DNA of 12,605 nt from Oligoflexaceae bacterium (lineage in GTDB: Bacteria; Bdellovibrionota_B; Oligoflexia; Oligoflexales; Oligoflexaceae): positions 1 through 12,605 of the forward strand of contig CANJJY010000086.1 of assembly GCA_947474445.1 (NCBI GenBank), read 5' to 3'. Shown here piece after piece: positions 1-6,121 of this stretch. The notes beneath the pieces were generated by a model, which worked only from the letters and a program-made list of their open reading frames with translations, made no database searches and was not told the origin of the DNA. Every line of letters begins with the position of its first letter. Within the stretch, counting starts at the first letter, position 1. Made by a program: the position numbers and the translations under genes.

Positions 1-2
1 AG

Positions 3-200
3 TTATCGTGAAGAGCTCCCCTTATTCGTATTAATCCCCAGCAAGGAGTAGGGCGGGCACCAACCCACAAGACCAGTCACTAGAGGAATCAGTCCGAGGA
101 GAAACCAATAATTAGCTGGACCGACAAAGGCGAGGCTGGTGAGGATGAGACCAAGGGCAATCCGCAGGGCGCGCTCGTAGCGATGAATGTTCTGTGGCAT
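3..200 (-). CDS. DUF2892 (YgaP-type) small membrane protein
   Basis: A 65-residue protein with an amphipathic N-terminus (MPQNIHRYERALRIALG) followed by two hydrophobic segments at about residues 14-27 and 31-46. It ends in the cysteine-proline motif GWCPPYSLLGINT, which is typical of DUF2892, the membrane half of E. coli YgaP. In YgaP this part anchors a rhodanese domain in the inner membrane and is linked to sulfur or thiocyanate handling; here it stands alone. The ATG is preceded by a good GGAGGT ribosome site (207-212). A sigma-54-type promoter lies just upstream at 235-250. It is divergent from the OsmC-like gene and probably co-regulated with it. The family call is secure; the exact function is not known. 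Confidence 0.85.
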   Translation of the reverse strand: MPQNIHRYERALRIALGLILTSLAFVGPANYWFLLGLIPLVTGLVGWCPPYSLLGINTNKGSSSR

Positions 201-234
201 AAAGAGACCTCCGTAGTGAGATTACCCCTCACCA

Positions 235-250
235 AGCAAGATCCGTACCT
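235..250 (-). promoter_or_regulatory. Putative sigma-54 (-24/-12) promoter of the DUF2892 gene
   Basis: Read on the minus strand the site is AGGTACGGATCTTGCT, against the consensus TGGCACRNNNNTTGCW. It matches 10 of 12 defined positions, with the invariant GG and GC at exact spacing. Transcription would start near 224, about 24 bases before the start codon and upstream of the ribosome site. Matched by eye. Confidence 0.5.
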
Positions 251-282
251 CACGATATGCGGCCGATTGAGCGTGATTTGAA

Positions 283-295
283 CAAATAATTGTTT
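283..295 (-). promoter_or_regulatory. IHF-like site between the DUF2892 and OsmC promoters
   Basis: On the minus strand the sequence AAACAATTATTTG fits the IHF consensus WATCAANNNNTTR with one mismatch. It overlaps a short inverted repeat, AACAA (281-285) and TTGTT (290-294). IHF often bends DNA between an activator site and a sigma-54 promoter, so the position is sensible. One mismatch in AT-rich DNA is weak evidence on its own. Confidence 0.25.
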
Positions 296-345
296 ATGGT
301 TGCCCGATTTCGCGCGAGGACATCAAGAATGTGAGGCTTATCATT

Positions 346-361
346 TGGTCAACTTATTGCA
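346..361 (+). promoter_or_regulatory. Putative sigma-54 promoter of the OsmC-like gene
   Basis: The site TGGTCAACTTATTGCA has a perfect -12 element (TTGCA) and the -24 GG at exact spacing. The rest of the -24 block is poor, giving 9 of 12 defined positions. Transcription would start near 373, leaving a leader of about 48 bases. Confidence 0.42.
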
Positions 362-420
362 TCACTTAGGCCTTGTCTTAGAGTGAAGATGAGAAAACAG
401 AAAGCAGAAGGAGTCGAACC

Positions 421-867
421 ATGACCTTAAACGTCAATCTCCAATGGCGAGAGAAAATGCAATTTACCAGTCTGGCAGCTGAGCACGAAGTGCTTATGGA
501 TGCCAAAACGCCGATTGGACAAGGTCGGGCGCAGACGCCGAAAGAACTCCTGCTCGGCGCCCTTACCGGCTGCACGGGGATGGACGTCATCGCTTGGCTG
601 AGGAAACACCGACAGGTTCCTGCGTCATTTACAATTCGGGCCATCGCTCAGCTCAGCGAAGGCGGACATCCGCAAGTCTTCACGGCCGTGCATCTAGCCT
701 TTGTGATCCAGGGAGAGGTCGATGCGGACATCGCTCTGCAAGGCGTAAAGCTTTCCCAGAGCGAATATTGCGGAGTGAGCGCGATGCTTGTTAAAGCTTT
801 TCCCTTGACATGGGAGGTGCTCGTCAACGAGCAAAAAGTCGGAGAGGGACGCGCGACCTTCAGCTAA
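421..867 (+). CDS. OsmC/YhfA-like thiol peroxidase family protein
   Basis: A 148-residue cytoplasmic protein of the OsmC fold. The two family cysteines are visible: Cys51 in GALTGCTGMDV and Cys117 in SEYCGVSAML. In OsmC/Ohr proteins this pair reduces hydroperoxides; OsmC relatives also act on organic persulfides, which would suit the neighbours here. The length is normal for the YhfA-like branch. The ATG has a strong AGAAGGAG ribosome site at 406-413. It is divergent from the DUF2892 gene and convergent with the rhodanese gene, with 15 bases between the two stop codons. A sigma-54-type promoter lies at 346-361. The family is secure; a persulfide substrate is inferred from context. Confidence 0.9.
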   Translation: MTLNVNLQWREKMQFTSLAAEHEVLMDAKTPIGQGRAQTPKELLLGALTGCTGMDVIAWLRKHRQVPASFTIRAIAQLSEGGHPQVFTAVHLAFVIQGEVDADIALQGVKLSQSEYCGVSAMLVKAFPLTWEVLVNEQKVGEGRATFS

Positions 868-882
868 GCGGAGCGAGAAGGA

Positions 883-1212
883 CTAGCGTCTGCGCATCAC
901 GGGGAGGCCACAGGCCTCCCAGGCGAGCATCCCACCTTCGATGTTATAGACCGAACGAAAGCCAGCTGTGTCGAGCATCTGAGCGGCCTGCAGAGATCGC
1001 TTCCCCGATCGACAGAGCATGAAGATCGGCCCTTGAAGATCCCTTCCCTTGGCAAACCCTTTTACATCAAAGGTGCTCAGCGGAAAGTTCTCCGCTAAGG
1101 GTGAGCAGACTTCAGCAAACTCGTCCGTCTCTCGCACATCGACGACGGTAATCCCGCCTGACTCCTGATAGAGCTGAAACACAGCCGTCGGCAAAATTTT
1201 TTTGATGCTCAT
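883..1212 (-). CDS. Single-domain rhodanese-like sulfurtransferase
   Basis: A 109-residue protein that is one rhodanese domain with no signal peptide. The N-terminal VVDVRETDEF (23-32) and the active-site loop CRSGKRS, with catalytic Cys67, are both present, followed by the usual NIEGGMLAWEACGLPV C-terminal block. Rhodaneses carry sulfane sulfur as a cysteine persulfide and pass it to thiols or cyanide. A six-residue loop after the cysteine is typical of sulfur- rather than arsenate-type members. The ribosome site AAGGAG lies at 1218-1223. A near-perfect sigma-54 promoter is at 1257-1272. It is divergent from the persulfide dioxygenase operon. Together with the separate DUF2892 protein it resembles a split YgaP. 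Confidence 0.9.
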   Translation of the reverse strand: MSIKKILPTAVFQLYQESGGITVVDVRETDEFAEVCSPLAENFPLSTFDVKGFAKGRDLQGPIFMLCRSGKRSLQAAQMLDTAGFRSVYNIEGGMLAWEACGLPVMRRR

Positions 1213-1256
1213 GTCATTCTCCTTGCGCCGCTAGGGGCTTGTACTGCCTTTCCTAC

Positions 1257-1272
1257 TACAAGTCTCGTGCCA
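1257..1272 (-). promoter_or_regulatory. Putative sigma-54 promoter of the rhodanese gene
   Basis: On the minus strand the site reads TGGCACGAGACTTGTA. It matches 11 of 12 defined consensus positions; the only departure is T for C in the -12 GC. Transcription would start near 1246, leaving a leader of about 33 bases that includes the ribosome site. This is the best sigma-54 match in the window. Confidence 0.6.
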
Positions 1273-1351
1273 GAGGTTTGTGGTCAGCTGTTCAGCAAAA
1301 ACAGGAGGATAGCTCCTTGCCAAGGCGACTCAGGAGGGCATATGTTTCAAG

Positions 1352-1384
1352 ATGGTTTAACCATGTTGCAATAAGGTGCAACAT
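1352..1384. promoter_or_regulatory. Putative activator-binding site: overlapping inverted repeats
   Basis: The main element is a perfect 8-bp inverted repeat, ATGTTGCA (1363-1370) and TGCAACAT (1377-1384), separated by 6 bases. A second perfect repeat, ATGGTT-T-AACCAT (1352-1364), overlaps its left edge. The site lies between the two divergent sigma-54 promoters, about 90 bases from one and 71 from the other. That fits a shared upstream activator site for the Fis-type HTH protein encoded at 2483-3451. The symmetry is seen directly; which protein binds is inferred. Confidence 0.5.
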
Positions 1385-1419
1385 AGTGAGTTTCCGTTCT
1401 CTGTGGGATGCTTAAAAAC

Positions 1420-1439
1420 CAAGTAATATCAATTACTTG
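1420..1439. promoter_or_regulatory. IHF consensus within a perfect inverted repeat
   Basis: TATCAATTACTTG (1427-1439) fits the IHF consensus WATCAANNNNTTR at every position. The same bases form part of a perfect inverted repeat, CAAGTAAT (1420-1427) and ATTACTTG (1432-1439), with a 4-base spacer. It sits between the putative activator site and the plus-strand sigma-54 promoter, the classic place for IHF. The repeat could instead be the operator of another regulator. Confidence 0.42.
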
Positions 1440-1455
1440 TATGGTGTTCTGGGCC

Positions 1456-1471
1456 TGGCATGCATAGTGTA
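1456..1471 (+). promoter_or_regulatory. Putative sigma-54 promoter of the persulfide dioxygenase operon
   Basis: The site TGGCATGCATAGTGTA has an intact TGGCA -24 block and the correct spacing. The -12 block is imperfect (GTGTA), giving 9 of 12 defined positions. Transcription would start near 1483, leaving a leader of about 115 bases. Support comes mostly from the activator and IHF sites upstream. Confidence 0.38.
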
Positions 1472-1598
1472 AAGAAAGCTCGAGCTCGAATAATCGGGAG
1501 GGTGTCGATGCCGCAAGAATTTGTGGCCGGTATGATAGCAGGGGTCTATCTGCATCTCTCTGCTGATGTGGCAAAACTCTTAACAAGGATATGAAGCC

Positions 1599-2474
1599 AT
1601 GAAGATTAAGCATTTCTTTGATCCCGCGACCTATACCTTGACTTACGTTGTTTACGACCCGACCACACAAGATGCCCTTGTCATCGATCCGGTCCTTGAC
1701 TTTGATGCGGCGAGCGGTACGATCAGCAGTCAATCGATCCAGACTTTGCTATTATTCCTTCATGAACACTCTCTCAAGGTGCATTACATTCTGGAAACTC
1801 ATGCGCATGCGGACCATCTTTCGGGCGCTCATGAACTGGTAAAAAAATATTTTCCCAAGGCCATGATCGGTATAGGGGAGCGCATTACTCGCGTGCAGAA
1901 AACGTTTAAGGATATTTTCGGTTTTCCGCCTTCATTCAAAACCGACGGCAGCCAGTTCCAACGGCTGTTCAGAGACGGAGAAGTTGTGCGGGCCGGTACT
2001 CTGACTTTTCAAGTGCTGTTCACTCCCGGTCACACTCCCGCCTGCGCCAGCTACTTAATTGAGGATGCCGTTTTTACCGGCGATGCCCTGTTTATGCCTG
2101 ATTTCGGCACGGGTCGCTGTGATTTTCCCGGTGGCGATGCGACCGCCCTCTATCATTCGGTGGCCCGATGCCTCTATGAACTTCCTGACGAGACGCGCGT
2201 GTTTGTGGGGCATGACTACCAGCCCGCCGGCCGTCCGCTGGCATGGGAAACTACGATAGGGGAATCGAAAGAGAAGAATATCCAGCTGCGAGCGGGGACG
2301 AGTCAGTCTGAATTTGTGGCCTTTCGTCAGGCGCGGGATGCGACTCTTTCTGCACCTCGCCTGCTGTTTCCCAGTATTCAGGTCAACATAGCTGCAGGCG
2401 AGCTTCCCGATCCCGAACCCAACGGAAGAATCTACTTCAAGATCCCAATAACGGCGAAAACTGAACAAACATAG
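1599..2474 (+). CDS. Metallo-beta-lactamase-fold persulfide dioxygenase-like protein
   Basis: A 291-residue cytoplasmic hydrolase-fold protein. It has the metal motif THAHADH at 67-73, then His145 (TPGHTPAC), Asp162 (FTGDALF) and His205 (FVGHDY). The DFGTGRCDFPGG block and the tail LLFPSIQVNIAAGELPDPEPNG are typical of the ETHE1/Blh persulfide dioxygenase group found in BigR- and FisR-type sulfide operons. Such enzymes use one iron and O2 to convert glutathione persulfide to sulfite and glutathione. The length fits a stand-alone enzyme with no rhodanese fusion. The ribosome site AAGGA is at 1585-1589. It is the first gene of an operon with the regulator (8 bases downstream) and the TauE exporter. 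A hydrolase role cannot be excluded, but the context favours dioxygenase. Confidence 0.85.
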   Translation: MKIKHFFDPATYTLTYVVYDPTTQDALVIDPVLDFDAASGTISSQSIQTLLLFLHEHSLKVHYILETHAHADHLSGAHELVKKYFPKAMIGIGERITRVQKTFKDIFGFPPSFKTDGSQFQRLFRDGEVVRAGTLTFQVLFTPGHTPACASYLIEDAVFTGDALFMPDFGTGRCDFPGGDATALYHSVARCLYELPDETRVFVGHDYQPAGRPLAWETTIGESKEKNIQLRAGTSQSEFVAFRQARDATLSAPRLLFPSIQVNIAAGELPDPEPNGRIYFKIPITAKTEQT

Positions 2475-2482
2475 GGGAAACC

Positions 2483-3451
2483 ATGGCGCCTAAGCTCCAC
2501 CAGAAACCCAATGAAAAGCCGCATGTCTTTCATGGAATGGTGACTCTGTCGCCGAAAATGATCGAATTTTTTGCCACCATCGAACGGGTTGCCAAGAGCG
2601 AAGCGAACGTCCTGGTGCGGGGCGAGTCAGGAACAGGTAAAGAGCTCGTTGCGCGCGCCATTCATGCTTTGAGCGGACGGGCAAAAGGTCCCTTTCAGGC
2701 TTTGAATTGCGCGACGCTTACCTCTGAACTCATGCAGTCCGAACTCTTTGGTCACGTCAAAGGATCTTTCACGGGCGCCATCAGTGATCGCAAGGGGCTT
2801 CTGGAAGTCGCTCATAACGGGACTCTTTTTCTCGATGAAATCGCAGAAATGCCCTCTGACTTGCAGCCCCGTCTGCTCCGCGTTCTCCAGGATAAACAGT
2901 TTAGTCCCGTCGGATCTTTCAAGCAGATGAAGGCCAATATCCGGCTGGTGTCCGCCACTCATCAGTCGCTGCGGCATCTCGTTGAAGAAGGGCAGTTCAG
3001 AGCCGATCTCATGTATAGGATTCGGGTCGTGCCCTTGTTCTTGCCGCGACTGGCTGAGCGAGGGCGCGATATCGAAGTCCTGACGTGGCGCTTTATCGAA
3101 GAGTTTAATAAGCAAAAGCAGCGAGTGGTGACAGCCATTGAAGAGGGGGCGCTGGCAGCCCTGTACCGTTATCCATGGCCTGGAAATATCAGAGAATTGC
3201 GAAATAACATCGAATACGCATTCGTGATGGGGCAGGGAGAGGTCTTAGTGTTAGATGATTTGACCCCCGAGGTGCGCGGGGAGCCCTATCCCGTCGAGAG
3301 TTCTGGTCGTCACAGTTTGAAACAAGACGAAATTCAATCGATTCGCGAGGCCTTGCGATCGACGCGCAACAGCAGGACCGAAGCCGCCCAAAAGCTCGGC
3401 ATCAGTCGGGCCACGCTCTGGAGAAAGATTCGGGAGTATGACCTGCGCTAG
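2483..3451 (+). CDS. Sigma-54-dependent activator lacking a sensor domain (AAA+ plus Fis-type HTH)
   Basis: A 322-residue enhancer-binding protein. The AAA+ domain begins almost at once. It has Walker A GESGTGKE (47-54), a GSFTGA sigma-54 contact loop (94-99, Ser in place of the usual first Ala), Walker B GTLFLDEI (113-120), arginine-finger block FRADLMYRI (172-180) and sensor II WPGNIRELRN (232-241). A Fis-type HTH lies at about 299-319 (TEAAQKLGISRATLWRKI). There is no receiver, GAF, PAS or V4R domain and only one cysteine (Cys76). FisR, the known activator of persulfide oxidation genes, carries an N-terminal cysteine sensor that is absent here. The architecture resembles PspF, which is held off by a partner protein. 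It lies 8 bases after the dioxygenase gene, so it is probably autoregulated. It likely drives the four nearby sigma-54 promoters. Confidence 0.92.
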   Translation: MAPKLHQKPNEKPHVFHGMVTLSPKMIEFFATIERVAKSEANVLVRGESGTGKELVARAIHALSGRAKGPFQALNCATLTSELMQSELFGHVKGSFTGAISDRKGLLEVAHNGTLFLDEIAEMPSDLQPRLLRVLQDKQFSPVGSFKQMKANIRLVSATHQSLRHLVEEGQFRADLMYRIRVVPLFLPRLAERGRDIEVLTWRFIEEFNKQKQRVVTAIEEGALAALYRYPWPGNIRELRNNIEYAFVMGQGEVLVLDDLTPEVRGEPYPVESSGRHSLKQDEIQSIREALRSTRNSRTEAAQKLGISRATLWRKIREYDLR

Positions 3452-3484
3452 GTCGCACGCCGGGCTAAAGAATTGAGGTTTAGG

Positions 3485-4279
3485 ATGGAAATAGTTGGAT
3501 ATGGAGCCATGCTTTTTGTCGGAGTGACTCTGGGGCTCCTCGGAGGCGGGGGGGCGATCCTCACCGTACCGATCCTCGTCTACTTGTTCAGTGCCCCGGC
3601 AGTCATGGCGACGAGCTACTCTTTGTTTGTTGTCGGCATTTCAAGTCTCTTTGGGGTCTGGAGCTATCATCAAAAAAAGCTGGTGGACTATAGGGCGGCT
3701 CTCACGTTTGCCTTGCCTTCGTTCATCGGTACCTATCTCGCGCGGCGCGTTCTGCTGCCCCTGCTTCCATCTGTGATATTCCATTATAAAGAAGTTCCAT
3801 TCACCAAGGATCAGCTGATCATGACGATCTTTGCCCTGGTTATGGTCGGCGCTTCTGCCTCCATGATTCAAAAAGGCAAGGTCATCGACGCAGCAGTTCA
3901 CAAGGTTTCTCAAGGTCCTCTGCTTCTTGTAGCTTTGGGCCTAGCCGTCGGCTTTGTCGCTGGGTTTGTGGGAGCAGGCGGAGGCTTTTTGATTATCCCC
4001 TCTTTGGTCGTGCTGGCTAGAATGTCGATGCCAAAAGCGGTAGGAACCTCGCTTCTCATCATTTCCGCTAATTCCTTGTTTGGCTTTGGGGGTGATCTCC
4101 TGGCTCATATCGGCACAGAATGGCCATTTTTAATGGGAATAACTAGCCTCGCCCTGCTCGGAACATGGGGTGGAACCCGTCTCGCGCATTGGGTACCGGC
4201 ATCTCAACTTAAGCCGACCTTTGGTTGGTTTGTGCTGGTCATGGGCAGCTATATCATTCTCCGGCAATGGGCTGCTTGA
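3485..4279 (+). CDS. TauE/SafE family sulfur-anion exporter
   Basis: A 264-residue integral membrane protein with about eight hydrophobic segments. It shows the internal duplication of the TauE/SafE (DUF81) family: glycine-rich GLLGGGGAILTVP near the N-terminus and GFVAGFVGAGGGFLIIP in the second half. Members export sulfite, sulfoacetate or related anions; after a persulfide dioxygenase, sulfite is the natural guess. The ATG at 3485 is preferred because GAGG lies 6 bases before it (3475-3478). A TTG four codons upstream (3473) is open but has no good ribosome site. It is the third gene of the operon, 33 bases after the regulator. Confidence 0.88.
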   Translation: MEIVGYGAMLFVGVTLGLLGGGGAILTVPILVYLFSAPAVMATSYSLFVVGISSLFGVWSYHQKKLVDYRAALTFALPSFIGTYLARRVLLPLLPSVIFHYKEVPFTKDQLIMTIFALVMVGASASMIQKGKVIDAAVHKVSQGPLLLVALGLAVGFVAGFVGAGGGFLIIPSLVVLARMSMPKAVGTSLLIISANSLFGFGGDLLAHIGTEWPFLMGITSLALLGTWGGTRLAHWVPASQLKPTFGWFVLVMGSYIILRQWAA

Positions 4280-4288
4280 CTGAGGATG

Positions 4289-4304
4289 AGGATCGGTTGA
4301 TCCT
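4289..4304 (+). other. Weak hairpin after the TauE gene
   Basis: AGGATC (4289-4294) and GATCCT (4299-4304) form a perfect 6-bp stem with a GGTT loop 10 bases after the stop codon. No T-run follows, so it may be a weak 3' end or mRNA-stabilising hairpin rather than an intrinsic terminator. Confidence 0.25.
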
Positions 4305-4399
4305 TGAAGTTTAAATAAGCGGGATGCCATAAAAATTTTGCTATGATAAAAAGATTTCTACGATCGGGCGGATAAGCCCTGCAGGGTAAGGACTTCTCT

Positions 4400-5200
4400 A
4401 TGACCGAATGGGCCAAGTGGTGGGCTACCATCCGCATCAGCTGGACGAAGCAGCTCGCTTATAAGCTCAATCTCCTCCTGCTGGTTATCGGCCCCACGCT
4501 CGTATTTTTTTTCGTCAAGTATAGCCTCTGGACCGCCATCTTTCGGGTCGAGGGTATCACCACCATCCAAGGTTACGATCTGGCGGGGATGCTGCACTAT
4601 CAGATCTGGGCGATGATCGTCGGTTTTCTCGCCCAGGGCTACAACAGTATGAACCTCGCCGAGGATATCAGGCTCGGCCGCATCTCCTCTTATCTCGTCT
4701 ATCCGTTTGGGTTTTGGCCTTATCAGACGGCTAGCTTTATCGCCTTTCAAGGCCTTCAGATCATCGTCGCCGCCATCTCCTTTGTCATCCTGGCCGCGAG
4801 CGGCCTGCTGGTCGACTGGCATCTGTCCCAGGTGCTGCTCGGCACCGGCTTTTCGCTGCTGATGGGAGTTTTTTGGTATCAGACGAGCTATCTCATTGGC
4901 CTCGCTGCGTTTTGGCTTGAGGAAACTTGGGTGCTGCGGGTCATGTTTCTCACCGTCGCGCAGTTTTTGTCAGGGGCGCTGTTGCCTCTGGAAATCTATC
5001 CCGCCTGGCTGCTCGCCATCCTGCGCTGGACCCCTTTTCCTTATCTAACGTTTACGCCGGTAAAAATCTTTATGGGCACCTATCAGGGGTCGCTGAGCGA
5101 AGCTCTCGCCGTCCTCCTGTTCTGGCTCGCTTTGGTCAGCTGGGCCTCGCAGATCACCTGGCGCCGCGGTTTGCGGCTCTATACCGCCGCTGGCATGTGA
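4400..5200 (+). CDS. ABC-2 type transporter permease (COG4587-like)
   Basis: A 266-residue protein with about six membrane segments. Family marks are the LAEDIRLGRISSYLVYPF block after the second segment, GALLPLEIYPAWLLAILRWTPFPYLTF before the last segments, and a RGLRLYTAAGM tail. These match the paired ABC-2 permeases of COG4587/COG3694, which work with a COG4586 ATPase on an unknown export substrate. The ribosome site AAGGA (4388-4392) supports this ATG. The second permease gene follows after 22 bases. A possible -10 hexamer TATGAT lies at 4342-4347, but no good -35 was seen. No ATPase is encoded nearby, so the partner must be elsewhere. Confidence 0.85.
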   Translation: MTEWAKWWATIRISWTKQLAYKLNLLLLVIGPTLVFFFVKYSLWTAIFRVEGITTIQGYDLAGMLHYQIWAMIVGFLAQGYNSMNLAEDIRLGRISSYLVYPFGFWPYQTASFIAFQGLQIIVAAISFVILAASGLLVDWHLSQVLLGTGFSLLMGVFWYQTSYLIGLAAFWLEETWVLRVMFLTVAQFLSGALLPLEIYPAWLLAILRWTPFPYLTFTPVKIFMGTYQGSLSEALAVLLFWLALVSWASQITWRRGLRLYTAAGM

Positions 5201-5222
5201 CCGTCAAAGAGGAGATCCTGCT

Positions 5223-6017
5223 GTGTTCCCAACGCTCCGCCGCTACCTGGCCGTGTACCGCATGTTCGTCTCGAACTGCTTTGCCGCCGCTTCCAGCTAT
5301 CGGCTGCATTTCGTGCTGCTCATCGTCATGGACCAACTTTTTTATGGAAGCCTATTGGGCTCGGTCGACTTTATCTTCGATCACGTCGCCCGCATCGGCG
5401 CCTGGGACCGGGCGCACTTCATGTTCTTTATCGCTTTTATGCTCGCCGTCGATCATCTGCATATGACCTTCGTGAGCGAGAGTTTTTGGGACTTTTCCTT
5501 TGATCTCAGGACGGGACGCCTCGATTTTATCCTCTTGCGTCCGCTCAATACCCTTTTTTCGATTTTCGCGCGTCTCATCCGGCCGGCGACGATGATCAAT
5601 TTTTTCATCCCTTGGGGCTTTCTCATCTACTTTGGGAGGGTCGTCGAGCTCTCGCTTCTGTCTTGGCTTTTCTTGTTTCCTCTGGTCGTGCTCGCCTTGC
5701 TCCTGCTCACCGCGATTGAAATCTGCTTTAGCATGCTGATGTTTTGGACGATCGAGGCCTATGGAATCAATTTTCTCAGGATGCAGCTGCAGCAAATCGC
5801 GCGATGGCCCGAGTTCATCTACCAAGGCTTCGCGAGGCGATTTTTCACACTGATGATCCCCGTGCTGCTGGTCGGCAGCGCGCCCGTGCATTTTCTCTTT
5901 GATCCTCGGCAATGGTTGGGCCTCGTCTGGATGCTTCTGGCCTTGCTGGTTGTTTCGGGCTTGATCGCTTTCTTTTGGCGCTGGGGACTTCGTTCTTATG
6001 AGTCGGCTTCCAGCTGA
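5223..6017 (+). CDS. ABC-2 type transporter permease (COG3694-like)
   Basis: A 264-residue protein with about six membrane segments. It starts at GTG, supported by an AGAGGAG ribosome site at 5208-5214. Family marks are FDLRTGRLDFILLRPLNTLF after the second segment, RWPEFIYQGFARRFFTLMIPVLLVGSAP near the fifth, and the tail WRWGLRSYESASS, which is very typical of COG3694. It forms a heterodimer partner with the preceding permease. The operon ends 15 bases later in a strong hairpin. Confidence 0.87.
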   Translation: MFPTLRRYLAVYRMFVSNCFAAASSYRLHFVLLIVMDQLFYGSLLGSVDFIFDHVARIGAWDRAHFMFFIAFMLAVDHLHMTFVSESFWDFSFDLRTGRLDFILLRPLNTLFSIFARLIRPATMINFFIPWGFLIYFGRVVELSLLSWLFLFPLVVLALLLLTAIEICFSMLMFWTIEAYGINFLRMQLQQIARWPEFIYQGFARRFFTLMIPVLLVGSAPVHFLFDPRQWLGLVWMLLALLVVSGLIAFFWRWGLRSYESASS

Positions 6018-6032
6018 GACGCTGGCCAAGAT

Positions 6033-6069
6033 AAAGGCCATCTCTTGACGAAGCAAGAGGTGGCCTTTT
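6033..6069 (+). terminator. Intrinsic terminator of the ABC permease operon
   Basis: A 15-bp stem pairs 6033-6047 with 6054-6068 with a single G-T wobble. The loop is 6 bases (acgaag) and the right arm runs into TTTT. It may also act in reverse, because the left arm begins with AAA, to end the minus-strand lipoprotein transcript. Confidence 0.8.
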
Positions 6070-6121
6070 CAGAACTATCGAGAGCGCTGATGACCCCCAT
6101 CATGCGCGATCACGAGGCTGA

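Noticed and set aside
1478..1487. Palindrome AGCTCGAGCT upstream of the dioxygenase gene
   Set aside because: It is short and made of overlapping 4- to 6-base palindromes. It is not placed like an activator site, being downstream of the -12 element.
1499..1530. A second sigma-54-like site (TGGCC...AGCA, near 1523-1539) upstream of the dioxygenase
   Set aside because: The GG and GC dinucleotides are 11 bases apart rather than 10, a spacing that sigma-54 does not accept.
1591..1602. A three-codon frame (Met-Lys-Pro) overlapping the dioxygenase start codon
   Set aside because: The AAGGA ribosome site is too close to this ATG (one base) and is well placed for the real start at 1599. Chance explains it.
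5352..6056. A 234-codon open frame on the minus strand
   Set aside because: It lies opposite the second ABC permease. Its charged, low-complexity translation is what the reverse strand of a membrane-protein gene gives, and it has no ribosome site or family feature.
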